DNA of 64,000 nt from contig JAJVIK010000025.1 in assembly GCA_022072055.1 (NCBI GenBank), positions 52,817 through 116,816 of the forward strand, read 5' to 3'. The notes under the pieces are model-generated. The model ran no database searches, had not been told where the DNA came from, and was given only the letters and a program-made list of their open reading frames with translations. The position numbers and the translations under genes are program-made. Source of the DNA: a bacterium (GTDB taxonomy: Bacteria; Hinthialibacterota; Hinthialibacteria; OLB16). Positions 16,798 through 25,969 of the stretch are shown here, piece after piece. Every line of letters starts with the position of its first letter. Positions within the stretch are counted from its first letter, which is position 1.

Positions 16798-18735
16798 GTG
16801 ACACCCCCTTCCAGAGCCACTCGTCCCTCGCGCGCGCGGGAAGACAGTCCCCGCAAGCGACGGATCCCGAGTAAAACCCTTCCTCTGGCCGCGCTCGCCT
16901 TCGCGATCCCATTGCTGGTTTATTCCCTTACGCTGGCCCCCTCCGTGACCCTGGAGGACTCGGCGGAATACGCGAGCGTGGCGAAGGTGCTTGGAATCGC
17001 TCATCCGCCCGGTTCCCCAACCTGGACCCTGGCGGCGCACTTGTTCGGACAGATTCCGATCGGGGAATTTGTCACCCGCACAAACTTTTTCTCCGCCTTG
17101 TGCGTCTCCCTGGCCGCGCTGTTCCTGTTTCTTTTCCTCCGGGATCGAGGGTGGAGTTGGGAGGCGGCCCTGGCCGCCGCCGGAACGGCCGCCTTCACAC
17201 GGAGCGTCTGGGGCTTGGCCGTGGTGACCTACAACTACAGTCTCAATCTCACCCTGCTTTGGGCGTGCCTGTTCTTCGCGGGGCGATGGCGGAGGACCAG
17301 CGACCCGCGCTGGCTGGCCGGCGCGGCGCTCGCGGGGGGTCTCGGCGCGGGGGTCCACCACCTCTTTCTCCTCCTCTCGCCATTGGTCCTCTCATGGACC
17401 CTTTGGGGAGCCTGGAGAAAGGCTCTAACCATGCGGGCGCTCATGCTCTGTGTCCCTGCTCTGCTGATCGGGCTGGCGGTGTTCCTTTACCTTCCCATCC
17501 GCGCCGCCATGAATCCCCCGATTGCGTGGGGGAAAATCGAAACACCCCAGGATTTTCTCGACTATGTCTCCCGCAAGGTCTACAAGGAGGCGGAGGGCGG
17601 CATCTGGTATTCGGGCAAGACCGTGGACTCTCTGAAATTCCTGGGCGCATTCCTTGCCGGGCTTCCGAGGGAGCAAGGAGGGCTGCTGGTGTTGTGCGCC
17701 CTGCCAGGCGCGCTCGCCCTGTGGAGGCGGGATCGAAGCCTCAGCCTTCTGCTCTTCGGCATGGTCGCCTTCAATGTTCCGCTGCTCCTATTCATGGGCG
17801 GCTCGCAATTCACTCCCACCTCGGAATACATCAATCGGCTCTACTACCTCCCGGCCCTGGCCTCCCTCGCGGCCCTCGCCGCGTTCGGATGGCGGCGGAC
17901 CTTGATCTTCCTGTTCCGGAGAGTGCGTGAAAGACAGACGCGGAACCGCCTTCTCCCCGCTCTCGCGCTATGCGCCCCGATGCTCCTGGTGGGCATGAAT
18001 TGGAAGGCCTGTGACCGCTCCGATTATCTGCTCCCCAAGGAGTATCTCCAAAACCTCCTCCGCTCGATTCCCCCCGGGGGCGCGGTGCTCCCGCTCACCA
18101 ACAACGAGACTTTCCTCCTGCTGTATGCCCGTCATGTTGAGGGAAACGCCAAGGCGCGCCTGATGGACAGTCGTTTCGGCTGGAATCCGGGGGAGCCGAC
18201 CACGGCTGTCCTGACCGCCTGGGATGTGGGCTTGGGGGCGGCCCACCCCATTCCGGAGCTCTTCCCGGACTCGGTGACTCTTCCCCTGAACATTCTTTAC
18301 ATCGCCCTCAAGAGAGACATTCCGGAGGGACTCGAACGGTATCGCCTGGTTCAGAAGGTGGACTACTCCATCAAGAGCCTGCCCGGAGAATACCCCCACC
18401 TGAGTCCCTTTGAGCGGATGATTTTCGCCTCGTATTCGGCCTATTACTCCGCGCTCGGCGCGCGGATGCACCTCGAGGGGAAAACGGCGGAGCGTGATTC
18501 CGCCTGGAAACGATCCGAGGAACTCAACCCGGAGGACCCCTATTGCCACTTCTTGCTGGGACACCTTTACGAACTCTCCGGCTCGCGCGGCAAGGGGGAG
18601 ATCGCGCGCCACTATCAAGCCGCCTGGGATCGATATGACGAGGTCTTCGATCCGCTCGACACGCGCTTCTACGGGGTCAGGAAGGAGACAATCCGCGCCG
18701 CGTTGGAGCGTCTTGGTCTTTCGCCCTCCGTGTGA
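16798..18735 (+). CDS. DUF2723 polytopic membrane protein (TMEM260/protein O-mannosyltransferase-like)
   Basis: The 645-residue product starts at a GTG, with a basic cytoplasmic tail and then many hydrophobic segments. The diagnostic stretch TLAPSVTLEDSAEYASVAKV followed by GIAHPPGSPTWTL matches the DUF2723 start, with the acidic residues and HPPG that resemble GT-C glycosyltransferases. The last ~200 residues are soluble and include a TPR-like helical part (EELNPEDPYCHFLLGHLYEL). A transferase using a lipid-linked sugar is likely, with the acceptor unknown. It sits 21 bp before a GT9 gene, consistent with an envelope glycan role. Confidence 0.8.
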   Translation: MTPPSRATRPSRAREDSPRKRRIPSKTLPLAALAFAIPLLVYSLTLAPSVTLEDSAEYASVAKVLGIAHPPGSPTWTLAAHLFGQIPIGEFVTRTNFFSALCVSLAALFLFLFLRDRGWSWEAALAAAGTAAFTRSVWGLAVVTYNYSLNLTLLWACLFFAGRWRRTSDPRWLAGAALAGGLGAGVHHLFLLLSPLVLSWTLWGAWRKALTMRALMLCVPALLIGLAVFLYLPIRAAMNPPIAWGKIETPQDFLDYVSRKVYKEAEGGIWYSGKTVDSLKFLGAFLAGLPREQGGLLVLCALPGALALWRRDRSLSLLLFGMVAFNVPLLLFMGGSQFTPTSEYINRLYYLPALASLAALAAFGWRRTLIFLFRRVRERQTRNRLLPALALCAPMLLVGMNWKACDRSDYLLPKEYLQNLLRSIPPGGAVLPLTNNETFLLLYARHVEGNAKARLMDSRFGWNPGEPTTAVLTAWDVGLGAAHPIPELFPDSVTLPLNILYIALKRDIPEGLERYRLVQKVDYSIKSLPGEYPHLSPFERMIFASYSAYYSALGARMHLEGKTAERDSAWKRSEELNPEDPYCHFLLGHLYELSGSRGKGEIARHYQAAWDRYDEVFDPLDTRFYGVRKETIRAALERLGLSPSV

Positions 18736-18756
18736 ACGAGAATACAATCCGATTCC

Positions 18757-19833
18757 ATGAACCTGCTCATCATCCGGCTTTCCTCGATGGGGGATGTGAT
18801 TCACACCCTCCCCGCCCTCCGGGCGCTCCGAGCCACCTTCCCGGGAGCGACCATCGGATGGGTGGTGGAGGATGGCCACGCCTCGCTTCTGTCCGGGCTA
18901 TCGGAAATCGACCGATTGTATCTTCTTCCGCGCAAGAAAGCTCGGGGGCCTTGGGGGGAGCGACTCCGAGTGATCAGGGATCTCAAGGGGCGGCTGAGGG
19001 AGGTGCGCTGGGACCTTGCCATCGACTTTCAGGGCCTTTGGAAGAGTTGGCTGGTGGCGCGCTGGTCGGGGGCCAAACGGATCGCGGGGTGTTCGCCCAG
19101 TCCCGAGCGAACCCATTGGCTCTACACGGACCCCATACGGTTGCCGAGCATGGACCGTCACGCCGTGGATCGGAACCTCGATCTCCTGGCCGCGCTGGGG
19201 TGCGCCACCCGCGCGGCGGAATCCCGTTCGGACTTTCCGCGCGACTTTCGCCTTCCGATCACTCCTCACGACCGAGCAGCGGCGCTGGACCTGCTCGCCG
19301 AGCTCGGCCTCTTGGATGTTTCCCCCAAAGTTCTGCTCAATTTCTCGGCGCGCAAAGCCGCCAACCGATGGGGCGCCGACCGTTTCGCGGCGCTTGCGGA
19401 GGGATTCCGGGAAAAGGGGGTGACCCCAGTCCTCACCGGCGGACCGGATGACAGGTTGGAGGAGCAAGAGATTCAGTCGCACCTCGGTGATCCGGTCCCA
19501 AGCCTGGTGGGGAGGTGCTCCCTCCTTGAACTCGCCGCAATCATGGATGGCTTCGATGCGATCGTGACCGGCGACACGGGTCCGATGCACGTGGCGGTCT
19601 CCGTTGGGCTTCCGGTCGTGGCGGTGTTCGGACCGGCGAATCCGGTTCGGACCGGACCCTATTCGCCCCAAGCGCGCGTGATTCAGAAGCCCCGCGACTG
19701 CCAGCCGTGTTACAGGCGTGAGTGCAAGTTTAACTCAACCCCCGCCTTGTGCCTCCAGGAAATCGAGGTGGAGACGGTCCTCGCCGAGGTCATGGAGCTT
19801 CTTGGGGCGAACTGCGCTAAAAACCTCCGTTGA
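18757..19833 (+). CDS. Glycosyltransferase family 9, lipopolysaccharide heptosyltransferase
   Basis: GT9 enzymes add heptose to the inner core of LPS from ADP-heptose at the cytoplasmic face. The 358 residues open with the family start MNLLIIRLSSMGDVIHTLPA. In the second Rossmann domain they carry VTGDTGPMHVAVSVGLPVVAVFGPANP, split by the usual D-x-G-x-MH motif. WaaC/WaaF-type length is normal. Its 3' end overlaps the 3' end of the convergent subtilase gene by 17 bp. It supports the presence of an outer membrane with core oligosaccharide. Confidence 0.88.
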   Translation: MNLLIIRLSSMGDVIHTLPALRALRATFPGATIGWVVEDGHASLLSGLSEIDRLYLLPRKKARGPWGERLRVIRDLKGRLREVRWDLAIDFQGLWKSWLVARWSGAKRIAGCSPSPERTHWLYTDPIRLPSMDRHAVDRNLDLLAALGCATRAAESRSDFPRDFRLPITPHDRAAALDLLAELGLLDVSPKVLLNFSARKAANRWGADRFAALAEGFREKGVTPVLTGGPDDRLEEQEIQSHLGDPVPSLVGRCSLLELAAIMDGFDAIVTGDTGPMHVAVSVGLPVVAVFGPANPVRTGPYSPQARVIQKPRDCQPCYRRECKFNSTPALCLQEIEVETVLAEVMELLGANCAKNLR

Positions 19834-22800
19834 GGAACCCAATCAAGTCGTCCACATCAATCGCGCTGTCGGAGTCAAAATCGATCACATCGGGAACAAT
19901 CCCCGAACGCTTCCAGAGACGGGACATCTCAACCAGGTCAAGGCCCTCAATGGCCCCGTTCAGGTCGGCGTCGCCGAGAGTGTAGTGAAAGACCGGCAGC
20001 CCCAATTGAATCGAGCGTCCCGCTCCGGCGGGCCCCATCCCCAGAATGATATCGTACCTGCCCAGTCCCCCCGCGAGTGTGGTTGAAAGCTGGTAAACGC
20101 GCGGAACCCCGGGTTCCAGATTGGCCTTGCTTGGAGAAAACACCTGCACGTTCTTCCCGGATACGACGTGCTTTTCAAAATCAGCGGGCGCTTGCGCGCC
20201 GCCCACGTCGTACCCCCAAATCCCGATGAAATAGAACCCATCCGGTGGAAACTCCAAACGGATGCGCTCATCCGATGTGAGCGATGTGGATTGGCGGACC
20301 AATTCGGCGAAGGTGAAAGAGCCATTGGGAACGGACCCGTCCGCGCCGTCACGCAGCAGGTACAGGTCGATATCCGGGGCTTGGCTCGCGGTGAGGAAAT
20401 CCAGCAGCGCTCCGTCGGTCAAGGTGAAGGTTTCGGAGTAGTAGCCCTGGTTGGGGACTGTTACTCCATACAGCTTCTCGACCTTCGAGGGGCCCCAAGC
20501 GTCGAACTGAAAGTCCGTGAACGGGAGCGTTGAAGTGAGGGTGACCGGCTGAACGAGGGTGGCGGTCAACGTGTGAATCTCGAGCGGGCTTGGGGCGAGC
20601 TTGATCTCTCCAAGCTCAATGGAGAAGGGGACCTCGAAACGGGTCCCACCAAACAAGGTGTTGTGAACAAGCAGGGCATGCAGTCCATCCGCGAGGGGCC
20701 CGACGGAATAATCCAGCGAGGTTCCGGTTGAGGTGTGATAGAGGTTGTTGGGTCTTGATGGGCTGTGATCTCCGCCAATCGGGACAAGCGTGTTGGGACC
20801 GAAGCTTGAGTGGTATTCCTCTTCCCCAGGAGTGGTGAAAACATCCTCGCTGGGCCCGAAGAGGACCGTGTCGATGTCGGTCGGCGCCGGATCCTCCCAT
20901 TCGGTTCTCGCGACCAGGAAACTTCCCGGATCGGGAGACTGGGAGTCAAGGAAGAAGATCCGGGTGTCCCCGCATTCCGATCGCCCGCCCCAGGAGAACC
21001 CCCCGCGCAGGTGATTGTTGACATAAGGCTCCGCGCCTTCGGTCGCCGAATCTATTGTCGCCACCCCTGTCGAGATATCCACCGCCACGTTCAGCGAAAC
21101 CGGGATGACAGTTCTTGGATTGAGGGACTTTCCTCCAGTCGGTTCAAGGAGGATCTTGGCGCTGTGGGAGCCGAACGGCATGTCCGTGGGGACATCCACC
21201 GTGGCGTGAAGCTCGGCCGAGCCTTGCGCGGGGACCGTGATCATCGAACCTTGAGTCGAGAGCCAGGGGCAGTCCGCCTCACGGTAATAGCGGGCGCGGA
21301 TCGGAATCGTGGTGGAAATCGCGATTGGAGGATCATACGACTTGTGCTGAACGCCGATATAGATTCCGTCGTGCATCTTGGCCAGCGGGTCGGCGACATA
21401 CGCCAAGAGGGATGTTCCGTCCACATACCCGTAGTTGAAGCGCATGTATTCGCCGGAATCGATCTCATCGTGCTCCACGAGGCCGGGGACATCCCCCACG
21501 CTGTCATCGAAGAGGTTTCCGTCGAGGTTCTTGTCGGTCCAGTCGTACGGGATGATTCGGTAGCCGTTTTCGCGCGGGAGGGTGATCGTGGAGGGGTCCC
21601 CGGGTGTGTAGTCCACGTCAAACACATCGAATGGAAAATAGGCCTGGAAGGTTGCCAATGCCGTGTCCGGGGGGATATGGGTGACCGTTCCTGGGACATG
21701 AAACGGCATCAGGTAATCGGGCTTCCTCGTGTTTCTTTCCTCGGAGGTCGTGGCGATGGTGTGGATCGCGATATCGGTCGAATCGAATTGCTCCAGGTTG
21801 ACATCCCGGACCTGGAGGGAGACCGGCATGGGGCCGGGATTGGTCAGCGTGAAGGTGATCGCATGGGTCTGCCCGCGATGGGCGATGGGGGCATAGGCCT
21901 CGTAATCGACTCCTCGAAAATTGCCCACCTCCCAAGAAGCGGGGCTAGCGGCGATCCCTTCGGTCTCGGAGGCGAGCGTGGCGGCTCGGCCCGCGTGAAC
22001 CCGTCCGGCCCCCTGCTGGAATACATCGTATTTCAAGTCGGTCGCGGAATTCATCAGCAACTGTCTGGCGGTGTCTGAGTCGGGAAAGGCTCCGTGCTTC
22101 TGCTTGTGCGCCTGATAGATCAAGGCCAGGACCCCCGCCGCCTCCGGACAGGAGCGGCTGGTTCCGCCCCAGAGCTCCCAAGCGGAAAACCCATCCTGCG
22201 TCGTGTTGACTGGGATGTCGCCGCTTCCCCAGGCCCCGTGGGCGACCACCGAAACCACCTGCCGCCCGTTGGTTCCCGGCCCGGCGCCGCTGAAGCTGAT
22301 GATGTCGCCCGACAGAATCTGGTCGGTCGATTGGATGGAGTCGAACTCGTCACAGGTGTCGAAGCTGGTGCAGGCCCCCACCGTGACCGCGCCCGGGGGA
22401 GAAGGAACCGTGATGGTGGAAAACCCGTGACCTCCATTCCCCGAGGAGTGCACCCAAGTGGTCATGGGCGCGACCCGGCGGTTCAGGCTCTCGATCAGGC
22501 GTGAAAAGGCATCCCAGGTTTCGTTGTCGGTGTAGCCATACCCGAAGCTCATGCTGACAATGTTCGGTTCGTCTCCCGTGTTCGCGACCCCGTCATATCC
22601 CAAGGCCACAAACATCTGATAATCGATGTCGAATCCACCCGCGTAATAGTTCCCGATATCCACGATCTTGGCCCCCGGCGCGGGACCCTGGACCATTCCA
22701 TCCCCTGGGCCGCCGTAGGGCGGTTTGTAGGGTGGAGCGTCTCCATTAATGATCCCTTGCGCCACGGCCGCCGAGGCGCAGGTGGTGCCGTGATTGCCGC

Positions 22801-24001
22801 CCTCTCCATGAGTGTCGTTCATGGAGAAGGCCACGAGATCGCCATTGTCCGGGGGAGGGATGCCATACAGCCAATCCGAGGCGGGAATGGGGCGCGCTCC
22901 GTTCGCGATGAAGTACACCATCCCCCCCGAAACATCCGCGTAACCGTCGCCGTTGATGTCGCGATAGGAGATTTCATTCCCCTTGTAGCAGGGCTTCTCA
23001 TCGGTGAAATCTCCGTCGTTGTCCAGGTCCACATAGACCGTGTTGTATCCGGGGCCTCGGTTGGCGACATCAGGGTGATCCACGACCAGGACCGTGGGAC
23101 GATACCCATTCAGCACGTCGCGCCTCAGGGACTCGTCGGGGTGGTGGCCGAAATGGTATTTCCCGGACACGCTCTCCGTGAGATAGGTGAATTCGTGCGC
23201 CTCCTGACCGCCGCCTCCGTTGATGAAGTGATAGAATGACCGCGACATGGTGGCGCTGATGATGGTGGAGCCGGGAATCACGAACGTGTCGCAATAGCCG
23301 GTAATTCCCCCCTCCTCCGATTCGCCGCGTCCATACAGAGAGTACCGGTACATGGAGTTCCCGTCGAAAACGATCGGCCAGCCGTGATGCACGGAGCCGG
23401 GGTTGTCCACTCTCGCCTGGGTTCCCATGAGGTCGGGATTCGCGAAGTCCACCCCGGTGTCCATAATGCCGATCTTCACCCCCGCGCCGGTGACCCCCAT
23501 GTTCCAAGCTTCTTGGACTCCGAGCAGGTCCTTCCCCCACCAGCTCTTGGCCGCTCCGGGCTGTCGTTTCACGGGAGGGGGGGCCTTCGAGTAAGGGGGC
23601 GCCGCCTTGAGGGCCTTTTGAAGCTCTTCCGGATCGAGTTTCTTTCGAGGTCTTGGTTTGAGGTCGGGATCAGGGGGTTTGGGGGCCTCGCGAGGTCCAG
23701 CGTCCCAGATGAACTCCACTCCGGGGACTGAGGCCAGCTTTTGAAGGTTCCTCCCCTCGACATACCCGCGCGCAAGGGTCATCCCGGCGGGGGAGGTCAC
23801 CCGTTGGTCATGTAGAATGGACCCGAGCGAGACCTTGTTGGAGGAAAGCGAGACTGTGACAAAGACTTTCTCAGCCTCCCCCTTCCGGGAAAGGTCCCGA
23901 AGCGCGGGGCTGAGCTTCGCGAGGGCCGGCGAAGCGACCGTTTCGCAGTTGGCATGGGTGAGGAAGGCAAACAACAGTGGGAAGGCGAAAGAAAGACGCA
24001 T
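19817..24001 (-). CDS. Very large secreted subtilisin-like (S8) peptidase with dockerin-like C-terminus
   Basis: The 1394-residue protein has a signal peptide (1-20) and an S8 domain with Asp181 (GIMDTGVD), His404 (NHGTTCAS), the oxyanion Asn522 (SSGNGG) and Ser615 (GGTSRSCP). Asp and His are separated by 222 residues, as in tripeptidyl-peptidase II/pyrolysin-type subtilases. That insert holds Ca-loop-like strings DLDNDGDFTDE and DINGDGYADVS. Beta-rich regions follow the catalytic domain, and the last ~55 residues form a dockerin-like pair of Ca loops (DADLNGAIEGLD and DFDSDSAIDVDD). The start is supported by GAAAGGA-like spacing. It degrades protein outside the cell. Confidence 0.85.
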   Translation of the reverse strand: MRLSFAFPLLFAFLTHANCETVASPALAKLSPALRDLSRKGEAEKVFVTVSLSSNKVSLGSILHDQRVTSPAGMTLARGYVEGRNLQKLASVPGVEFIWDAGPREAPKPPDPDLKPRPRKKLDPEELQKALKAAPPYSKAPPPVKRQPGAAKSWWGKDLLGVQEAWNMGVTGAGVKIGIMDTGVDFANPDLMGTQARVDNPGSVHHGWPIVFDGNSMYRYSLYGRGESEEGGITGYCDTFVIPGSTIISATMSRSFYHFINGGGGQEAHEFTYLTESVSGKYHFGHHPDESLRRDVLNGYRPTVLVVDHPDVANRGPGYNTVYVDLDNDGDFTDEKPCYKGNEISYRDINGDGYADVSGGMVYFIANGARPIPASDWLYGIPPPDNGDLVAFSMNDTHGEGGNHGTTCASAAVAQGIINGDAPPYKPPYGGPGDGMVQGPAPGAKIVDIGNYYAGGFDIDYQMFVALGYDGVANTGDEPNIVSMSFGYGYTDNETWDAFSRLIESLNRRVAPMTTWVHSSGNGGHGFSTITVPSPPGAVTVGACTSFDTCDEFDSIQSTDQILSGDIISFSGAGPGTNGRQVVSVVAHGAWGSGDIPVNTTQDGFSAWELWGGTSRSCPEAAGVLALIYQAHKQKHGAFPDSDTARQLLMNSATDLKYDVFQQGAGRVHAGRAATLASETEGIAASPASWEVGNFRGVDYEAYAPIAHRGQTHAITFTLTNPGPMPVSLQVRDVNLEQFDSTDIAIHTIATTSEERNTRKPDYLMPFHVPGTVTHIPPDTALATFQAYFPFDVFDVDYTPGDPSTITLPRENGYRIIPYDWTDKNLDGNLFDDSVGDVPGLVEHDEIDSGEYMRFNYGYVDGTSLLAYVADPLAKMHDGIYIGVQHKSYDPPIAISTTIPIRARYYREADCPWLSTQGSMITVPAQGSAELHATVDVPTDMPFGSHSAKILLEPTGGKSLNPRTVIPVSLNVAVDISTGVATIDSATEGAEPYVNNHLRGGFSWGGRSECGDTRIFFLDSQSPDPGSFLVARTEWEDPAPTDIDTVLFGPSEDVFTTPGEEEYHSSFGPNTLVPIGGDHSPSRPNNLYHTSTGTSLDYSVGPLADGLHALLVHNTLFGGTRFEVPFSIELGEIKLAPSPLEIHTLTATLVQPVTLTSTLPFTDFQFDAWGPSKVEKLYGVTVPNQGYYSETFTLTDGALLDFLTASQAPDIDLYLLRDGADGSVPNGSFTFAELVRQSTSLTSDERIRLEFPPDGFYFIGIWGYDVGGAQAPADFEKHVVSGKNVQVFSPSKANLEPGVPRVYQLSTTLAGGLGRYDIILGMGPAGAGRSIQLGLPVFHYTLGDADLNGAIEGLDLVEMSRLWKRSGIVPDVIDFDSDSAIDVDDLIGFLNGGF

Positions 24002-24102
24002 GGCAACCGTCCTTTCCGTGGCGCGCGGGGCGGCCAGAAGCGCCAGGAACGCGCCGACTCACGACCATCCGAGGATGAGTGACAGCGATGAAAGCGGAGT
24101 CG

Positions 24103-24131
24103 AGTATATTTCGAGACCTGTGTTCCGTGTA
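24103..24131 (-). promoter_or_regulatory. Candidate promoter of the subtilase gene
   Basis: On the minus strand a good -10 TATACT (24108-24103) sits 17 bp from TACACG (24131-24126), about 100 bp upstream of the start codon. The -10 is near consensus; the -35 matches three of six positions. Confidence 0.4.
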
Positions 24132-24145
24132 GAGGAAGCGACTCC

Positions 24146-25363
24146 TCAAGCCACCAGGGCCGCGTAAGTGACCGCGGAACCGGTGGGAGAGTCGTCCCAG
24201 ATATCATACGCCAGACACCTGGCGCCCGGGGTCTCCATCGATTCCAGGATCGTGGACAGAGTTGAAAAACCGCAGACATTAAAGTGTGATCCGGAGCGCA
24301 GTTCGGTCTCCCAGAACGCCTCGGCGTCCCAGGCGGAGAGGGCCTCCACCAAGGTTCGATCATGTCGCCGGGTTTCTTCCAGCATCTCTAGCGCCGGAAT
24401 CTCATGCGAGAAGCGGAGGCCGATGTGAGAGAAATCCACTCCGGCCACGACCAGAGTTCGCTTTCCCTCCTCTTCAATGATCTCGCGGAGGGCCGCGAGG
24501 AAGGGTCGGACCCAGGGAGCCTTGCCCAAGCGCGTAACCCGATGGACCAGCTCCTGCATGGAGCCGCAAAGGATCGGAATCAATTCAAAGGCGTCCGCTC
24601 CGAGGAGATGCTGCAGGAAGAGCAGCTGAAACTCCAGGGCGTGTTCGCCGCGATGGGGGAAATCATCCGGCGCGGCGATTCCATTGGCCGCGTCGAGCAG
24701 GCGCCGGGTGGCGGTCGTGTCGGTGCGCGTCGCCCCAAGCGGGGAGGAATAGGCCTTGAGCGTGGGGCAATAGAGTCCCTCCGAGATCGAGTGACCGGTG
24801 CCGAGGAGAATCACCCGATCATAGGCGTGCCCTCGGAGGGTCCGGTAGGCGCTGGCGTAGACCGAGGTGTTGACTCGGAAATCAATGTGGGGGGCGACCA
24901 GGATGCGTGGGGCGTCCCCAGTCCATTCCCCCGTTGCCTCCGGGCTATTCAGGATGGCCTCCAGCCAATCGCGCAACCCCTCGGGGTCCGCCGGATAGGT
25001 CGAGCCGTCGGCGTGGGATGGGGGGCGGACCATGGCGCGGCGGTATTCCTCGAGAATCTCGCGCTTGCGCCTCCAGTAGACCTCATCCTCGAGCAGTCCA
25101 CAACGCTTCATTTCCTCAATCCGCGCGCGGATAAACCCGGGAGGTAACGAGGCGGATCCGACGGGGCGGAAAATGGCCTCAACCTCCTCCACCGTGCGGA
25201 CTCCATCAAGGACCGAAAACAATGTCCCCGCGAATTCGGTGAGGCAGAGGGTCTCGCCCAGGATTCCGAGCGGATCCTGGACAAGGGTCAGAGTCTGCCC
25301 ATCGTGCTCGACCTGCTGGATGTGCAAGTCGCGACGCCCTCTGGGGGCGGTGCTTGGCGCCAT
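24146..25363 (-). CDS. AmmeMemoRadiSam system protein B (Memo family) with N-terminal PqqD-like region
   Basis: Residues ~150-405 are the Memo domain, related to class III extradiol dioxygenases: LVAPHIDFRVN (His), LLGTGHSISEGLYCPT, GEHALEFQLLFLQ, and VAGVDFSHIGLRF. The His residues at the usual metal-site positions are present. Residues ~20-105 (TLVQDPLGILGETLCLTEFA through GLLED) look like a PqqD-type winged helix. The ATG at 25363 is used; an in-frame reading to 25429 adds residues with no domain. The usual partners (AmmeMemoRadiSam A and the radical-SAM protein) are not in the window. The biochemical role of the family is unsettled. Confidence 0.8.
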   Translation of the reverse strand: MAPSTAPRGRRDLHIQQVEHDGQTLTLVQDPLGILGETLCLTEFAGTLFSVLDGVRTVEEVEAIFRPVGSASLPPGFIRARIEEMKRCGLLEDEVYWRRKREILEEYRRAMVRPPSHADGSTYPADPEGLRDWLEAILNSPEATGEWTGDAPRILVAPHIDFRVNTSVYASAYRTLRGHAYDRVILLGTGHSISEGLYCPTLKAYSSPLGATRTDTTATRRLLDAANGIAAPDDFPHRGEHALEFQLLFLQHLLGADAFELIPILCGSMQELVHRVTRLGKAPWVRPFLAALREIIEEEGKRTLVVAGVDFSHIGLRFSHEIPALEMLEETRRHDRTLVEALSAWDAEAFWETELRSGSHFNVCGFSTLSTILESMETPGARCLAYDIWDDSPTGSAVTYAALVA

Positions 25364-25487
25364 CTCCGCAACCTTCCTCAAGGAGCCTTCCTTCGATCCT
25401 CTTCCCGGATTATCGTTGCCGAACAACACAGGGCGCGTCTAGTCTCTCGCCCGGAGAACGCTTGGCTCGGAAGGAGTGATCGCCGGC

Positions 25488-25961
25488 ATGTGGGGCGCGG
25501 GTAGTCCAAGAATTGGGATTCTGATGGGGAGCGCGGGAGACCGCGAACAGTTGGAGGACGCGATCCGAATTCTCCAGGATTTCGGGGTCGATCATGAGGT
25601 GAATGTCCTCTCGGCCCATCGCAATCCGGACAAGGTTCGGGAGTATGTCCAGGCCGCTGAGGGGCGCGGGATCCGGGTGTTGATCTGCGCCGCGGGGCTG
25701 GCCGCGCATCTGGCCGGAGCAACCGCCGCCCAAACCACCTTGCCCGTGATCGGCATCCCGATTCAAGGTGGCGCGCTGAACGGTCTGGACGCTCTGCTCG
25801 CCACCGTGCAGATGCCGCGCGGAACCCCCGTCGCCACCATGGCCATCGGCAAACATGGCGCGGTCAACGCCGCCCTGTTCGCGCTCCAGATTCTTGCCCT
25901 AGAGGATTCGGGGATCCGCGAGAAGCTCAAACAGCGCAAGGCCGAGGCCGCCTCCCAATAG
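25488..25961 (+). CDS. purE: 5-(carboxyamino)imidazole ribonucleotide mutase PurE (class I-like)
   Basis: PurE moves the carboxylate of N5-CAIR to give CAIR in purine synthesis. The 157 residues contain the flavodoxin-like core with SAHRNP (catalytic His) and LAAHLAG, and the class I C-terminal block IVQMPRG-like ([19 protein letters not shown]). The first loop reads MGSAGD rather than the usual GS-x-SD, and the AGGAAHLPG loop is [10 protein letters not shown]. The ATG at 25488 follows AAGGAG at 25471-25476; a GTG at 25476 is an alternative. It is followed 8 bp later by tatD. Confidence 0.82.
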   Translation: MWGAGSPRIGILMGSAGDREQLEDAIRILQDFGVDHEVNVLSAHRNPDKVREYVQAAEGRGIRVLICAAGLAAHLAGATAAQTTLPVIGIPIQGGALNGLDALLATVQMPRGTPVATMAIGKHGAVNAALFALQILALEDSGIREKLKQRKAEAASQ

Positions 25962-25969
25962 CCCTCTGA

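Noticed and set aside
20810-22078. 422-residue plus-strand frame opposite the subtilase gene
   Set aside because: Shadow; no start signal and no recognisable protein.
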